From DASXIF01 sp036498145 (lineage in GTDB: Bacteria; Actinomycetota; Actinomycetes; Mycobacteriales; Jatrophihabitantaceae), in the NCBI GenBank assembly GCA_963708625.1, contig CAVPSV010000002.1, positions 620,001 through 684,000 of the forward strand: DNA of 64,000 bases, given 5' to 3'. Below are positions 36,169 through 44,464 of the stretch, piece after piece. Under the pieces are notes generated by a model that was not told the origin of the DNA, did not search any database, and saw nothing but the letters and a program-made list of their open reading frames with translations. The position numbers and the translations under genes were made by a program. Every line of letters starts with the position of its first letter. The first letter of the stretch is position 1.

Positions 36169-36516
36169 TTATGCGCTCTTCTGACCGCGGCGAGCGCGGA
36201 GCACATCGAGCCGCTCGGCCAGCACCTCTTCGAGGTCGGCGATGGTCCGGCGCTCCATGAGCATGTCCCAGTGGGTGCGCGGAGGCTTGACCTTCTTCGT
36301 CTCGGGCGCCGGTCCATCTATCAGGACCGCGCTGGAGCCGTCGAGGCGGCACTCCCAGGTGGTGGGAATCTCGGCTTCCTCGGAGAACGGGACGGCGAAT
36401 TCGTGCCCGTTGCCGCACCGGTACGCGGCCACGCTTCGCGGGGCCGGCTCGGCGCCATACTCGGTCTCGTAGCTGACCGCGCCCAGCCGACTGCCCCGCA
36501 GTGTTCGGTCTGCCAT
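36169..36516 (-). CDS. rbpA: RNA polymerase-binding protein RbpA
   Basis: RbpA of 115 residues, the actinobacterial factor that binds RNA polymerase and group I/II sigma factors. It has the basic N-terminal tail (MADRTLRGSRLGAVSYETE), the core barrel with YRCGNGHEFAVPF and WECRLDG cysteines, a basic linker (KKVKPPRTHWDML) and the sigma-interacting helix (LEEVLAERLDVLRARRG). AGGAGG lies before ATG 36516. As in M. tuberculosis (Rv2050/Rv2051c) it converges with the ppm1 gene. Confidence 0.95.
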   Translation of the reverse strand: MADRTLRGSRLGAVSYETEYGAEPAPRSVAAYRCGNGHEFAVPFSEEAEIPTTWECRLDGSSAVLIDGPAPETKKVKPPRTHWDMLMERRTIADLEEVLAERLDVLRARRGQKSA

Positions 36517-36560
36517 GGCAGGAACCTCCTGGACGTCTGCTAACTAGTTGCATCCTGAAT

Positions 36561-36587
36561 AACGATTGGGCTCATAGGATGATTCCC
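36561..36587 (-). promoter_or_regulatory. SigmaR/SigmaH-type promoter of rbpA
   Basis: On the minus strand GGGAAT (36587-36582) and GTT (36563-36561) are separated by 18 bases, the (G)GGAAT-N18-GTT consensus of the thiol-oxidative-stress sigma factors SigR/SigH. The GTT is 45 bases upstream of the rbpA ATG. rbpA is a known SigR target in Streptomyces. Confidence 0.6.
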
Positions 36588-36666
36588 TGATGGTCCCGGG
36601 TGTAATCCCGTAATGCGCGCCCGGCTCAGGCCGATGCCAGATCCATCACCTGTAGGGAGCCTTGCC

Positions 36667-37185
36667 GTGCCGTTTCTGTTCACATCCCACCTGCCTGCTG
36701 CCCGGCGCCGCCGCTCGCGCGCGGCTCGCGCCGCGCACGCCGTTTCCGGCGCTGTAGATACATACGTAGGGCAGGTCGAATCGGTTGCGTCGAGTCGCCG
36801 ATTTGTCGATCCGCAGACACTGGCGCTCGTCATCGGCGGGGGCCGCACCCTGATCGGGCTGGCGTTCGGCGCGGCCCCGATCACCGCGGTCCGCAGCCTC
36901 GGGGTGGACGGCGCCACCGCTGCGCGGATGGAGTGGCTGGCCAGGATGACCGCGGCACGCGACACGGTGCTGGGCGCCGGCACCCTGGCAGCCGTGCGAC
37001 GGGGGCAGGGTGCCCGCAGTTGGCTGCTCGCCGGGGCTGCCGCCGACGCCGTCGACGCGGTTGCGCTCACCGCCGCGGCGAAGTCACGCCGGGTGGGTGG
37101 AGTCGGTGCGTGGGGCTGTGTGGCGCTCGGCGCCGGTGCCGCGGCGGCCGGGCTATGGGCCGCGGTCGGAGCGCGTCGGCGTTAA
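36667..37185 (+). CDS. Uncharacterised membrane protein
   Basis: Protein of 172 residues rich in Ala, Gly and Arg. GTG 36667 has TAGGGAG upstream. Hydrophobic segments near GGGRTLIGLAFGAAPITAV, SWLLAGAAADAVDAVALTAAA and GCVALGAGAAAAGLWAAVGA look like transmembrane helices. I recognise no functional motif. It overlaps the converging GDPD gene by four bases at the stop codons. Confidence 0.6.
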   Translation: MPFLFTSHLPAARRRRSRAARAAHAVSGAVDTYVGQVESVASSRRFVDPQTLALVIGGGRTLIGLAFGAAPITAVRSLGVDGATAARMEWLARMTAARDTVLGAGTLAAVRRGQGARSWLLAGAAADAVDAVALTAAAKSRRVGGVGAWGCVALGAGAAAAGLWAAVGARRR

Positions 37186-38024
37186 GCCTCGCGAGTGACG
37201 CCGGTATCCGGGGCGGCCTCGCCACGATCGGCTCCGTCGCCATCGGGTGGCCATTGCGCACGGGACATCAGCACGTCGCGCAGCACGGGCGCGGCATCGG
37301 TGATGATTCCGTCCACGCCGAGACCGAGCAGTCGTTGCATCTCGGCACGCTCGTTCACCGTCCAGACGTGCACCGGCAGACCCAGCCGATGCGCCGTCTT
37401 GATCAGGCGGTGATCGACGAACACGGCCCGACCCAGCCGGGCCGGCACCTGCACGCACAGCGGAATGCCGCGCGGGATCCGGTCAGCGGCACTCGAAGGC
37501 GCATTGCGCCTGCTGGCCGAACTCAGCGCGAACACCTCCCGCGGTGACAACGCGGTGCACAGCTGCGGCCCGAGCGCGGTTCGCATGGCGAGCACGCGTG
37601 CCCCTGAGAACGCGCCCACGCACACACGATCGACGGTGCCGGTGCGGCGAATTGCGGTGACGGTGGGCGCGATGCCGGCGTAGGACTTGACGTCTATGTT
37701 CACGCACACGTCCGGCCACGCGGCGAGCAGCTCGTCCAGCCGCGCTATCGGCTCGCGGGCGCCGACCCGCGCCCGGCGCACCACCTGCCACGGCAGCTCG
37801 GCTACCCGGCCACGGCGGTCAGTGACGCGGTCCAGGCGCGTGTCGTGAAACGCCAGCTCTACCCCGTCCGCGGTCACTCGGACGTCGGTCTCGAGATACC
37901 GAAATCCCAGCGCGACGGCGCGCTCGAACGCGGCCATGGTGTTCTCGCACCCGTCCGGCGCGTACCCCCGATGCGCCATGGCAATGGGCGCGCCGGCGCC
38001 GGCCGGCTGATGGAGAAACGGCAC
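37182..38024 (-). CDS. Glycerophosphodiester phosphodiesterase
   Basis: GDPD-family TIM-barrel hydrolase of 280 residues with the family residues in order: AMAHRGYAPDGCENTMAAF (His, Arg, Glu), ETDVRVTADGVELAFHD (Glu-x-Asp metal site, catalytic His) and VHVWTVNERAEMQRLLGLGVDGIITD near the end. No signal peptide is seen, so it is probably cytoplasmic and releases glycerol-3-phosphate from glycerophosphodiesters. Confidence 0.9.
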   Translation of the reverse strand: MPFLHQPAGAGAPIAMAHRGYAPDGCENTMAAFERAVALGFRYLETDVRVTADGVELAFHDTRLDRVTDRRGRVAELPWQVVRRARVGAREPIARLDELLAAWPDVCVNIDVKSYAGIAPTVTAIRRTGTVDRVCVGAFSGARVLAMRTALGPQLCTALSPREVFALSSASRRNAPSSAADRIPRGIPLCVQVPARLGRAVFVDHRLIKTAHRLGLPVHVWTVNERAEMQRLLGLGVDGIITDAAPVLRDVLMSRAQWPPDGDGADRGEAAPDTGVTREA

Positions 38025-38042
38025 GTCGGATCGCCGCGCGGC

Positions 38043-39227
38043 TCAGTGGCCGACCGTGACACCGGTGACGTAGTAGTGCCCGTCCGGTTCCTTGGCCGTT
38101 GTCACCGTCACCGTGGTGTCGCCGTCGGTGGAGTGGAACGTGATCACGCTGGCGTTCTCGTCCGTGGTCTGCGGGGCGAACAGCTTTCCACCCAAGCTGC
38201 GCGTGACCGACGCCGCGACGGCGTTGTGCCACACGCAGGCCTGCGCGACGACCGGCACCCCGATCTCGGCCGCGCCCACGTAGGTCGTCGCCACCCCGTA
38301 CCCGCTGGCCGCGCCCTGGCACAGGCTGGCGATCCCAGGCACCGTGACCGGTCCGACGCCGGGTACGGACGGGATCGTGGCTGCCCCGGACGGGATAGGC
38401 CCGGATGTGGCTGGCCGGGGCGCCAGTGCGCTCGGCAGCGCGCCGGTCGGGAACCCGCTCGGGATCGAGCTCGGCTCGTTCGGCAACGCGTTGATCGCCT
38501 TGGTGAAGCACACCTTCCACGAGCCTTCCTTGACGACCGGGAATTGCTCGGTCGCCGGAGTCGGGTTCTTCGAGGTGGTGAAGGTCGCGCTCACCATGGT
38601 GACGCCGTTGTCCGTGCTCTGATCGCCAATGCTGTAGCTGGTGATCGTGCCGGATGACTGCAGATGACTGACCTCACCGAGCGCACGGTCCGAGGAGCAC
38701 AGCACTGCCTCAGCCTTGTGCACGTTGTTCGTCTTGCCGGCGTCGAGCAGTCGCTGTACCGCTTCGCGCGGAGTCGAGGCACCACTCGATCCGCCCGAGG
38801 CGGCGAGCACCGCGACCACCGCGATGATCACAGCTGCGGAGACGACACCGAGGGTGAGCGCGCGATTGCGCCCGCTGCGCCAAAAGCCCCCACCGGTGCC
38901 ACCCGTACCGGCGGGGCTCGCGCCCATCGGTGGCGGGGGAGGGGGAGGGAGAACGGGCGGCGCATACGGCGGCGGTGGCGCGTAGCTCGGGTTGGCGCCC
39001 GGATAGGCCTCCGGTGCGTCGACGCTCGGCAGGGGGGCAGTCGGCGCGGGTCCATGCGGCGGGTAGGCCGGCGGCTGGTACGCGGGTGGCGGCTGATACT
39101 GCGGCGGGTCGTAGGCAGGCTGCACCGGCAACGGCGAGGTTGGATCGCTGTACACCGGTGGCGCCTCGGCAAGCGGTTCGGAGGTGTCGTCCGGGTGCTG
39201 CGGCTCCCCGCCGGCCTGGTCAGTCAT
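38043..39227 (-). CDS. Single-pass envelope protein with Pro/Tyr-rich N-terminus
   Basis: Protein of 394 residues. A long cytoplasmic Pro/Ala/Tyr-rich region (about 1-120, with PPPPPPP) precedes a transmembrane helix (ALTLGVVSAAVIIAVVAVLAA, about 130-150). Outside are a DUF4878-like domain (STPREAVQRLLDAGKTNN to GSWKVCFTKA), a Pro/Ser-rich linker and a C-terminal domain with cysteines (ASLCQGA, VAQACVWHN) that could form a disulfide. ATG 39227 overlaps the upstream fadD 3' end by eight bases, so both are probably co-expressed. Function unknown. Confidence 0.7.
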   Translation of the reverse strand: MTDQAGGEPQHPDDTSEPLAEAPPVYSDPTSPLPVQPAYDPPQYQPPPAYQPPAYPPHGPAPTAPLPSVDAPEAYPGANPSYAPPPPYAPPVLPPPPPPPMGASPAGTGGTGGGFWRSGRNRALTLGVVSAAVIIAVVAVLAASGGSSGASTPREAVQRLLDAGKTNNVHKAEAVLCSSDRALGEVSHLQSSGTITSYSIGDQSTDNGVTMVSATFTTSKNPTPATEQFPVVKEGSWKVCFTKAINALPNEPSSIPSGFPTGALPSALAPRPATSGPIPSGAATIPSVPGVGPVTVPGIASLCQGAASGYGVATTYVGAAEIGVPVVAQACVWHNAVAASVTRSLGGKLFAPQTTDENASVITFHSTDGDTTVTVTTAKEPDGHYYVTGVTVGH

Positions 39228-40848
39228 CCTTCGCGAGCTCCTTGCGCAGCAATTTTCCGGTGGCATTGCGGGGGAGTTCCTCGACAAAGACGACCTGTCG
39301 CGGCACCTTGTGCCGGGCCAGATTGGATCTCACGTGTGCCTTCAGATCGTCCTCGCTCGCGCTCTGCCCGGTGCGTAACACCACGAACGCCTTCAGCCGC
39401 TGGCCGAACTCCTTGTCCTCGACGCCGATCACCGCGGCGTCGGCGACGGCTTGGTGCTCGATGAGCAGGTTCTCCACCTCGGCGGGGAACACGTTCTCCC
39501 CGCCGGAGACGATCATGTCGTCATCCCGCCCGTCGATGAAGAGCAGGCCGTCGGCGTCGAAATGACCGACGTCGCCGGAGGACAGCAGCCCGTCGATCTC
39601 CTCCTTGCCACCACCGCCGGTGTAGCCCTCGAATCGCAACCCACTGCCGACGAAGATGCGGCCGGTGACGTCCGGCTGGGTGATCCGGTTCTCGTTCGCG
39701 TCGTACAGGTGCACCGTGCAACCGACCGGCGCACGGCCGACGGTGCCCGGCTTGCTCTTCCACTCCGCGGGCGTGGCAACCGTGGCGACGGCCACTTCGG
39801 TAGAGCCGTAGAGGTTGTAGACGACGTCGCCGAAGAACTCGGTGGCCTTGTTGCCGATCTCGGGCGGCAACGCCGAGCCCGCGCAGAAGACGATGCGCAG
39901 CGCAGACGTGTCGTATTTCTTGATGATCTCGGGGTCGAGACCGACGATCCGCTGCAACATGGTCGGCACGAGCACCAGTGCCTCCGCGCGGTATTGCGCC
40001 AGCGCGGCGAGTGTCTTCTCCGGGTCGAAACGCCGTCGAACGATGGTCGTCGAGCCGAGTGCGATCGTGAGCAGGAACTGCGACAGACCGGTGCCGTGGA
40101 ACAGCGGGGCCCCGAAGAAGGTGCGTTGTTCCGGGCGCAGCGGGATGCGGTCCAGGAACTGCGCTGCGGCGAACGGCGAGCTGACCTGCCGGGACGCGCC
40201 CTTCGGGGTGCCGGTGGTGCCGCTGGTGAGCAACACCAGTCCGCCGATCGTGGCCGGACGGTCGAGCGGCGCATGTGAGGACTTCGCGATGAGGCTTTCG
40301 AGCGTGTCGTGCTCGGTGTCGCCGTCGTCGGTCCACGCCAGGTAGCGGGGGATGTCGGCGGGTACCTCGCCAAGGATCTCGGCGAACTCGGTGTCGTAGA
40401 CGAGGGCGTTCACGCCTTCCCGCTCAGCGACTTGCGCGAACTGGGGCTTGGCGAACCCGGTGTTCATGAGTAGTGCTTTGGCGCCGAGCTTGCCCGCGGC
40501 GAGCATCGCCTCGACTAGTCCGCGGTGGTCACGGCAGAGCAGGGCGATTACGGACTTGTCGTCCATGCCGCGGTCGGCCCAGCCTCGCGCGAGGGCATTC
40601 GCCCGCTCGTCGAGTTCGCGGAAGGTGAGCTCGCCGCGCTCGTCGATCAGGCCGGGTCGGTCCGGATGCCGCCGCGCCGCGATGCGGATGGCGCCGGCGA
40701 CCATGCCCCAATGCCGGACGTCGACGAGCGCGCGCACCATCTCATCCGGCCTGGACATGGGAGCCAAGCCGGACCGGCGGAGCACGTCGGCCTCCCGCAC
40801 CGTGACCGGGAGCCGTCTCGCGTGCAGTGCCAGTTCGGTCAGGTTCAT
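39220..40848 (-). CDS. Long-chain acyl-CoA synthetase (FadD2/FadD12-like)
   Basis: AMP-forming acyl-CoA ligase of 542 residues. The P-loop LLTSGTTGTPKGASR (about 207-221), LYGSTEVAVAT, YTGGGGKEEIDGLLSSGDVGHFDADG, DDMIVSGGENVFPAEVE and the terminal catalytic lysine in PRNATGKLLRKEL are all present. ATG 40848 starts the family-like sequence MNLTELALHARR; upstream residues of the open frame do not look coding. It probably activates fatty acids; the substrate length is not predictable. Confidence 0.88.
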   Translation of the reverse strand: MNLTELALHARRLPVTVREADVLRRSGLAPMSRPDEMVRALVDVRHWGMVAGAIRIAARRHPDRPGLIDERGELTFRELDERANALARGWADRGMDDKSVIALLCRDHRGLVEAMLAAGKLGAKALLMNTGFAKPQFAQVAEREGVNALVYDTEFAEILGEVPADIPRYLAWTDDGDTEHDTLESLIAKSSHAPLDRPATIGGLVLLTSGTTGTPKGASRQVSSPFAAAQFLDRIPLRPEQRTFFGAPLFHGTGLSQFLLTIALGSTTIVRRRFDPEKTLAALAQYRAEALVLVPTMLQRIVGLDPEIIKKYDTSALRIVFCAGSALPPEIGNKATEFFGDVVYNLYGSTEVAVATVATPAEWKSKPGTVGRAPVGCTVHLYDANENRITQPDVTGRIFVGSGLRFEGYTGGGGKEEIDGLLSSGDVGHFDADGLLFIDGRDDDMIVSGGENVFPAEVENLLIEHQAVADAAVIGVEDKEFGQRLKAFVVLRTGQSASEDDLKAHVRSNLARHKVPRQVVFVEELPRNATGKLLRKELAKDD

Positions 40849-41111
40849 CCGCGCCGTCCCCGCCCATTTGTTCACGTCCCTGTCGACGTCCCAGCTGGGA
40901 GCGCCTCGACGAGCATCACATACGCGCTGGCGGGGCTCCACCGGTCCACGGTCCAGGTTCCGGCCGATCGACGTCGATGTCTCGACGGTGCGCTGCATTG
41001 TCGGGTAATCGACAAGGCGGCCGGTGAGGCATTCGAAGTACCGATGATTGCCATGCGCGGACCACGTCCGGAGAGGCAAAGGCATACGCACCGCACGAAA
41101 CGGCAGCCACC

Positions 41112-41390
41112 ATGACCACGATGATCGCTCAAGCAGCCCCGACGGCACTCAGGGCTGAATACTCGGCGTCCTGCCTGCAGTTGTTCCGTTGTGAGCAGGC
41201 GTTGCACGATGCCCACCAAAGCGGCGTCGATCGATGGATCAGCGCCGCAGCCGATCGTCTACACGAGGCCGTGCTACGCCAGGCGCGCGCCCAGGCGGCG
41301 TACGTCCCGGTGCTTCCCTCGGCTGGGCTACTTGCGACGGCCGGGCTACTTCCAGCGGAAGTGGACGAAGACTCGGCCGAAGTTGTGTGA
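41112..41390 (+). CDS. Small hypothetical protein
   Basis: Possible protein of 92 residues: a helical, Ala/Arg-rich sequence (LQLFRCEQALHDAHQSGVDRWISAAADRLHEAVLRQARAQ in parts) and an acidic end. The 45 bases at its 3' end overlap the converging Smr gene. Composition is protein-like and codon third positions are GC-rich, but no family or clear ribosome-binding site supports it. The 263 bases upstream, to the fadD start, contain no other gene that I can see. Confidence 0.4.
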   Translation: MTTMIAQAAPTALRAEYSASCLQLFRCEQALHDAHQSGVDRWISAAADRLHEAVLRQARAQAAYVPVLPSAGLLATAGLLPAEVDEDSAEVV

Positions 41391-41600
41391 GTCCTTCTCG
41401 ACCCGGTGATAGAGGGGCTTGATGTCCTCTCGGTCGAGAAACCTCAGCACCCGCTTCTTCAACTGGCCCGAACCCTTGCCGGGGATTATCTCGACCAGCG
41501 GCGCCTTCTTGGCGACAGCCTCGTCGATAATCGCCTGCAGCGCGTGCTCGATCTCGCCGCCATGGTTGTAGATGTCGTGCAGGTCGAGCTTGAGCTTCAC
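41346..41600 (-). CDS. Smr-domain protein
   Basis: Stand-alone small MutS-related domain of about 84 residues: LDLHDIYNHGGEIEHALQA carries the LDLH motif and VEIIPGKGSGQLKKRVLRFL the TGKGxG-like loop. Stand-alone Smr proteins bind or nick nucleic acids. GTG 41600 begins directly before the LKLDLH strand; the frame stays open to 41660. It lies just upstream of nothing obvious and downstream of the toxin-antitoxin pair on the same strand. Confidence 0.7.
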   Translation of the reverse strand: MKLKLDLHDIYNHGGEIEHALQAIIDEAVAKKAPLVEIIPGKGSGQLKKRVLRFLDREDIKPLYHRVEKDSHNFGRVFVHFRWK

Positions 41601-41656
41601 AACGCCAAAAGTAACCCGCTCGCGCCTTTCGGCGGGTCGCAGCAACTGCGTCGGTC

Positions 41657-41929
41657 TCAACGCGGACGGTAGACGTCGGCACGGTGGTCGATCAGCAGGA
41701 CGTGCAGAGTCTTCGTGTCATCGTCCAATCGGTACACAATCCGGTAGTCGCCGCGGCGCGCGCCCCAATTACCAGCCAGTTCCCGCTGCAGCGGTTTGCC
41801 CCGGCGCTTGGGGTTCTCCGCCAGCGAGCCGAATATGAATGCCACCAGAGGATCGACCACGCGCGGTGCGAGCTTGGCGAGGGCCCGCGCCGCAGTCGCG
41901 GCGACACGGACCTCGTAGGTGTCTGTCAC
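41657..41929 (-). CDS. RelE/ParE-family toxin
   Basis: Type II toxin of 90 residues with the RelE core: ARALAKLAPRVVDPLVAFI helices, RRELAG-type segment, GDYRIVYRLDDD beta strands and the C-terminal VLLIDHRADVYR, where the His/Arg/Tyr cluster is the mRNA-cleaving site in RelE relatives. GTG 41929 is five bases after the antitoxin stop. Confidence 0.88.
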   Translation of the reverse strand: MTDTYEVRVAATAARALAKLAPRVVDPLVAFIFGSLAENPKRRGKPLQRELAGNWGARRGDYRIVYRLDDDTKTLHVLLIDHRADVYRPR

Positions 41930-41934
41930 GTTGC

Positions 41935-42210
41935 CTATGCAGGAGCCAGGCCAAGCATCTCGCGGATCTGCTTTGAGTCGTACGTGCGACCGGTCGCCAC
42001 GTCCGCCTCGGCCTCAGCGATGCTCTCCAAGATTCCGGGCTTGGACAGCCAGAACAGCGTTTCCTGCAGCCCTTCCCACTCATCGGCGGAGACCATCACC
42101 ACTGCCGGGCGGCCGTTACGCGTGATCGTGAATTGCTCATGCTCGCGCTCGGCCTTGTCCGCGTACTCGGACAGGTGAGCTTTGAGGTCCGAGAGCGACG
42201 TCGTCTGCAT
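41935..42210 (-). CDS. Phd/YefM-family antitoxin
   Basis: Antitoxin of 91 residues, first gene of the pair. The N-terminus TTSLSDLKAHLSEYADKAE, FTITRNGRPAVVMVSADEWEGLQET is the Phd/YefM DNA-binding fold, and the C-terminal helix should cap the RelE toxin. Upstream, AGGTCC repeats flank a CTCTAGAC element at about 42210-42240 that may be its operator. Confidence 0.88.
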   Translation of the reverse strand: MQTTSLSDLKAHLSEYADKAEREHEQFTITRNGRPAVVMVSADEWEGLQETLFWLSKPGILESIAEAEADVATGRTYDSKQIREMLGLAPA

Positions 42211-42334
42211 AGGTCCACTCTAGACCGTAATTTAGGTCCGCACGTGACCCTCAAGCGAACGGCGTAGCGTCTTTCTTCAACGCAGAGAGGCGTGCGGCTC
42301 TCGGCGGCTACTCCGGTCCTTCCGAAGTTGGCCG

Positions 42335-42364
42335 ATAATGCACATTATGTCAATCACATTGATT
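42335..42364. repeat. Two adjacent short palindromes in an AT-rich gap
   Basis: ATAATG-CA-CATTAT (42335-42348) and AATCA-CAT-TGATT (42352-42364) are perfect inverted repeats side by side in the 247-base gap between the Xre-like gene and the antitoxin. They are AT-rich against a GC-rich background and look like regulator binding sites. Nothing else is recognised in this gap. Confidence 0.4.
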
Positions 42365-42457
42365 CGACTCCGCAGGCGAACACACCCGTCGCCACTTCAC
42401 CGCACTCCTCCGCGCGGGCCTGCCCACCTGGTAGGTGCGACCGGGTTCGACCGGTCG

Positions 42458-42859
42458 CTATCCGATGTAGGCGAACGACTTCGCTGCCGCCAGCAGTTCC
42501 GGACCGACCTCGGCCGGATCGGCGTCACGAAGCACGCGCGCCGGCGAGACATCGCCGAGGGCCGGATTCATGCCCTTGAACCAGGCCTGGACGGTGTCCG
42601 GGGAGAACTGCTCCCGCAACAACCCGGCGAGGTGAAACGCAAGCCGAAGTCGATCGAGATCCAGCTCCCCTGGCGAGCGATGGCCGGTAGCCCACTCAGC
42701 GACCGGTCTGGTCGACTTCACGTTGCCGATGAAGGCGACGACGCGGAGCCCGACGATGTCGCGTAACCGCGACACCACTTCGGCCGGACTGGCACGCATC
42801 GCGTCCTCGTAGGCTTGCAGCCCGGGTCGGGACGCGACCGCTGAGGTTCTGGCGACCAC
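42458..42859 (-). CDS. Orphan Xre/MbcA/ParS-type antitoxin-like protein
   Basis: Protein of 133 residues. The first two thirds look like an Xre-type helical DNA-binding domain (VSRLRDIVGLRVVAFIGN, RPVAEWATGHRSPG) and the C-terminus AWFKGMNPALGDVSPARVLRD is the MbcA/ParS toxin-binding signature. No RES-domain (MbcT) toxin gene is next to it, so it may be an orphan or a regulator in its own right. GTG 42859 is 50 bases from the 12-bp repeat array at 42910-42957. Confidence 0.7.
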   Translation of the reverse strand: MVARTSAVASRPGLQAYEDAMRASPAEVVSRLRDIVGLRVVAFIGNVKSTRPVAEWATGHRSPGELDLDRLRLAFHLAGLLREQFSPDTVQAWFKGMNPALGDVSPARVLRDADPAEVGPELLAAAKSFAYIG

Positions 42860-42909
42860 AGCCCCATCCTAGCGCCTGTACCAGGTTATCGCAGCAGTTA
42901 TCACACTAG

Positions 42910-42957
42910 GAATCGCAGTATGAATCGCAGTATGAATCGCGTCAGGAATCGCGTGTC
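42910..42957. repeat. 12-bp tandem repeat array (four units)
   Basis: GAATCGC recurs exactly every 12 bases at 42910, 42922, 42934 and 42946; the first two units are identical (GAATCGCAGTAT) and the last two diverge in the second half. The array sits directly upstream of the Xre/MbcA-like gene and looks like an iteron operator for that protein. Confidence 0.6.
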
Positions 42958-42991
42958 GAACCACGATCACGATCCGGATTCCGGCAAGGCG

Positions 42992-44365
42992 CTAGGCGAC
43001 GCCGGTGGCCTCCTCCAACGCCGTCAGCTCGTTCTCCAGATCCCCGAGCAGCCGCTGCAGGTGCGGGACGCTGCGCCGGCACCCGGTCAGGCCGAACGCG
43101 ATCTCGTCGGAGTAACTGGTGCAGGTGATGTTCAGAGCCTGTCCGTCCAGCGGGATCGACAGCGGGTACAGACCATCCAGCCGAGCCCCGTTCCAGTACA
43201 TCGGGGCGCGCGGGCCCGGCACATTCGAGATGACCAGATTGAACGGCGGCCGCACCACCCCGTTCAGCCGCAGCGCCGGCAGCACCAGCAGGGGGCTCAC
43301 CCCGAGTGCGCTCATCATCAGGATCTGCAGTTGGCTCATGCCCTTGAGCGACTGCTTGCCCTCCACCATCGACGCGTGCACCGCCTCCAAGCGCTCCGCG
43401 GGATCGGCAAGGTGCGTGCCGAGATTGCACATGACGACCCCGATGTTGTTCCCGCCGTCCTTGTGTTCGGCGTCATCACCGTGCAGGGAGACCGGCACCA
43501 TCGCGATCAGCGGCGTGTCCGGCAACGCGTCCAGGCTGAGCATGTAGGACCGCAACGCACCCGAGCACATCGCCAGCACTACGTCGTTCACCGTCGCGTC
43601 CGTCGCCTTCGACACCCGGCGGATCCGCTCCATCGGCCAGGACTGCGCCGCAAACCGCCTGGCGCCAGTGATCGGCACGTTGAACATGCTTCGCGGTGCG
43701 GACAGCGACATCGAGCCGCCCTGTTGGGTGATGCCCCGGCTCACCGTGCGCAGCAACGCCGGCACCACCCCTGCCGTCTCGCCCACCAGCTCCAGCACCG
43801 TGTGCACCGGGCTGCTCTGTGCGGCTCCCTTGTCCTTGCCCCGGCTCGCTCGTGGCGCCCACGGCGGTGGCATGTCGCGCTGGTCCGGATCCTCGCTGAG
43901 CACCCGCGACAGCATGCGCAGGGCGGACACACCGTCCAGCATCGCGTGGTGAACCTTGGTGTAGAGCGCGTAGCGGCCGTCCCTCAGGCCCTCGATCAGG
44001 TGGATCTCCCACAGCGGCCGGTGCCGGTCCAACAGCGTCGAGTGCAGGCGCGAGCACAACGCGAGCAATTCCAGCACCCGGCCCGGTTGCGGCAACGCGC
44101 TGCGACGAACGTGATGTTCGAGGTCGAACGCTTGATCCTGCTCCCAGCCCCACTGCCCGAGTGAGGTGATCCCGCGCCGCGCGCGCTTGGTGTAGAAGGA
44201 GCTGACCTCGTTGTTGGCCACCGCCTTGTCGAACAGGCTCCGGACGTCCAGGGCATCCATGCCGTCCGGGGGCTGGAACAGCTGCAAGCCACCCACGTGC
44301 ATCGGATAGTCCCGGGACTCGGCGAGCAGGAACATCGAGTCGGTCGGCGACATCGGAAGCAGCAT
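42992..44365 (-). CDS. Wax ester synthase/diacylglycerol acyltransferase (WS/DGAT)
   Basis: Acyltransferase of 457 residues with the catalytic HHAMLDG motif (139-145, HHxxxDG) and the C-terminal SNVPGPRAPMYWNGARL (the PLW/NVPGP motif). N-terminal MSPTDSMFLLAESRDYPMHVGGL is typical. ATG 44365 has AAGGGG upstream and sets the family start; the frame extends to 44428. It makes wax esters or triacylglycerol from acyl-CoA. Together with alkB and the acyl-CoA ligases it points to a lipid-storing organism. Confidence 0.92.
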   Translation of the reverse strand: MLLPMSPTDSMFLLAESRDYPMHVGGLQLFQPPDGMDALDVRSLFDKAVANNEVSSFYTKRARRGITSLGQWGWEQDQAFDLEHHVRRSALPQPGRVLELLALCSRLHSTLLDRHRPLWEIHLIEGLRDGRYALYTKVHHAMLDGVSALRMLSRVLSEDPDQRDMPPPWAPRASRGKDKGAAQSSPVHTVLELVGETAGVVPALLRTVSRGITQQGGSMSLSAPRSMFNVPITGARRFAAQSWPMERIRRVSKATDATVNDVVLAMCSGALRSYMLSLDALPDTPLIAMVPVSLHGDDAEHKDGGNNIGVVMCNLGTHLADPAERLEAVHASMVEGKQSLKGMSQLQILMMSALGVSPLLVLPALRLNGVVRPPFNLVISNVPGPRAPMYWNGARLDGLYPLSIPLDGQALNITCTSYSDEIAFGLTGCRRSVPHLQRLLGDLENELTALEEATGVA

Positions 44366-44464
44366 CGCTAGCCCCTTTTCAGCGCAAATCGCGGCGGCGC
44401 GAACCACGGTCTGCCCGAAGTCTTCCATCCAACCGCGGCCGCCGGTGCGCCGAATCGGACGAAG

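Noticed and set aside
42292..42766. Rightward ORFs opposite the Xre-like gene
   Set aside because: They are Arg/Pro-rich antisense frames with no family resemblance or ribosome-binding site.
42905..42960. CRISPR array
   Set aside because: Units are 12 bases without spacers, and no cas genes are present; it is a short tandem repeat.
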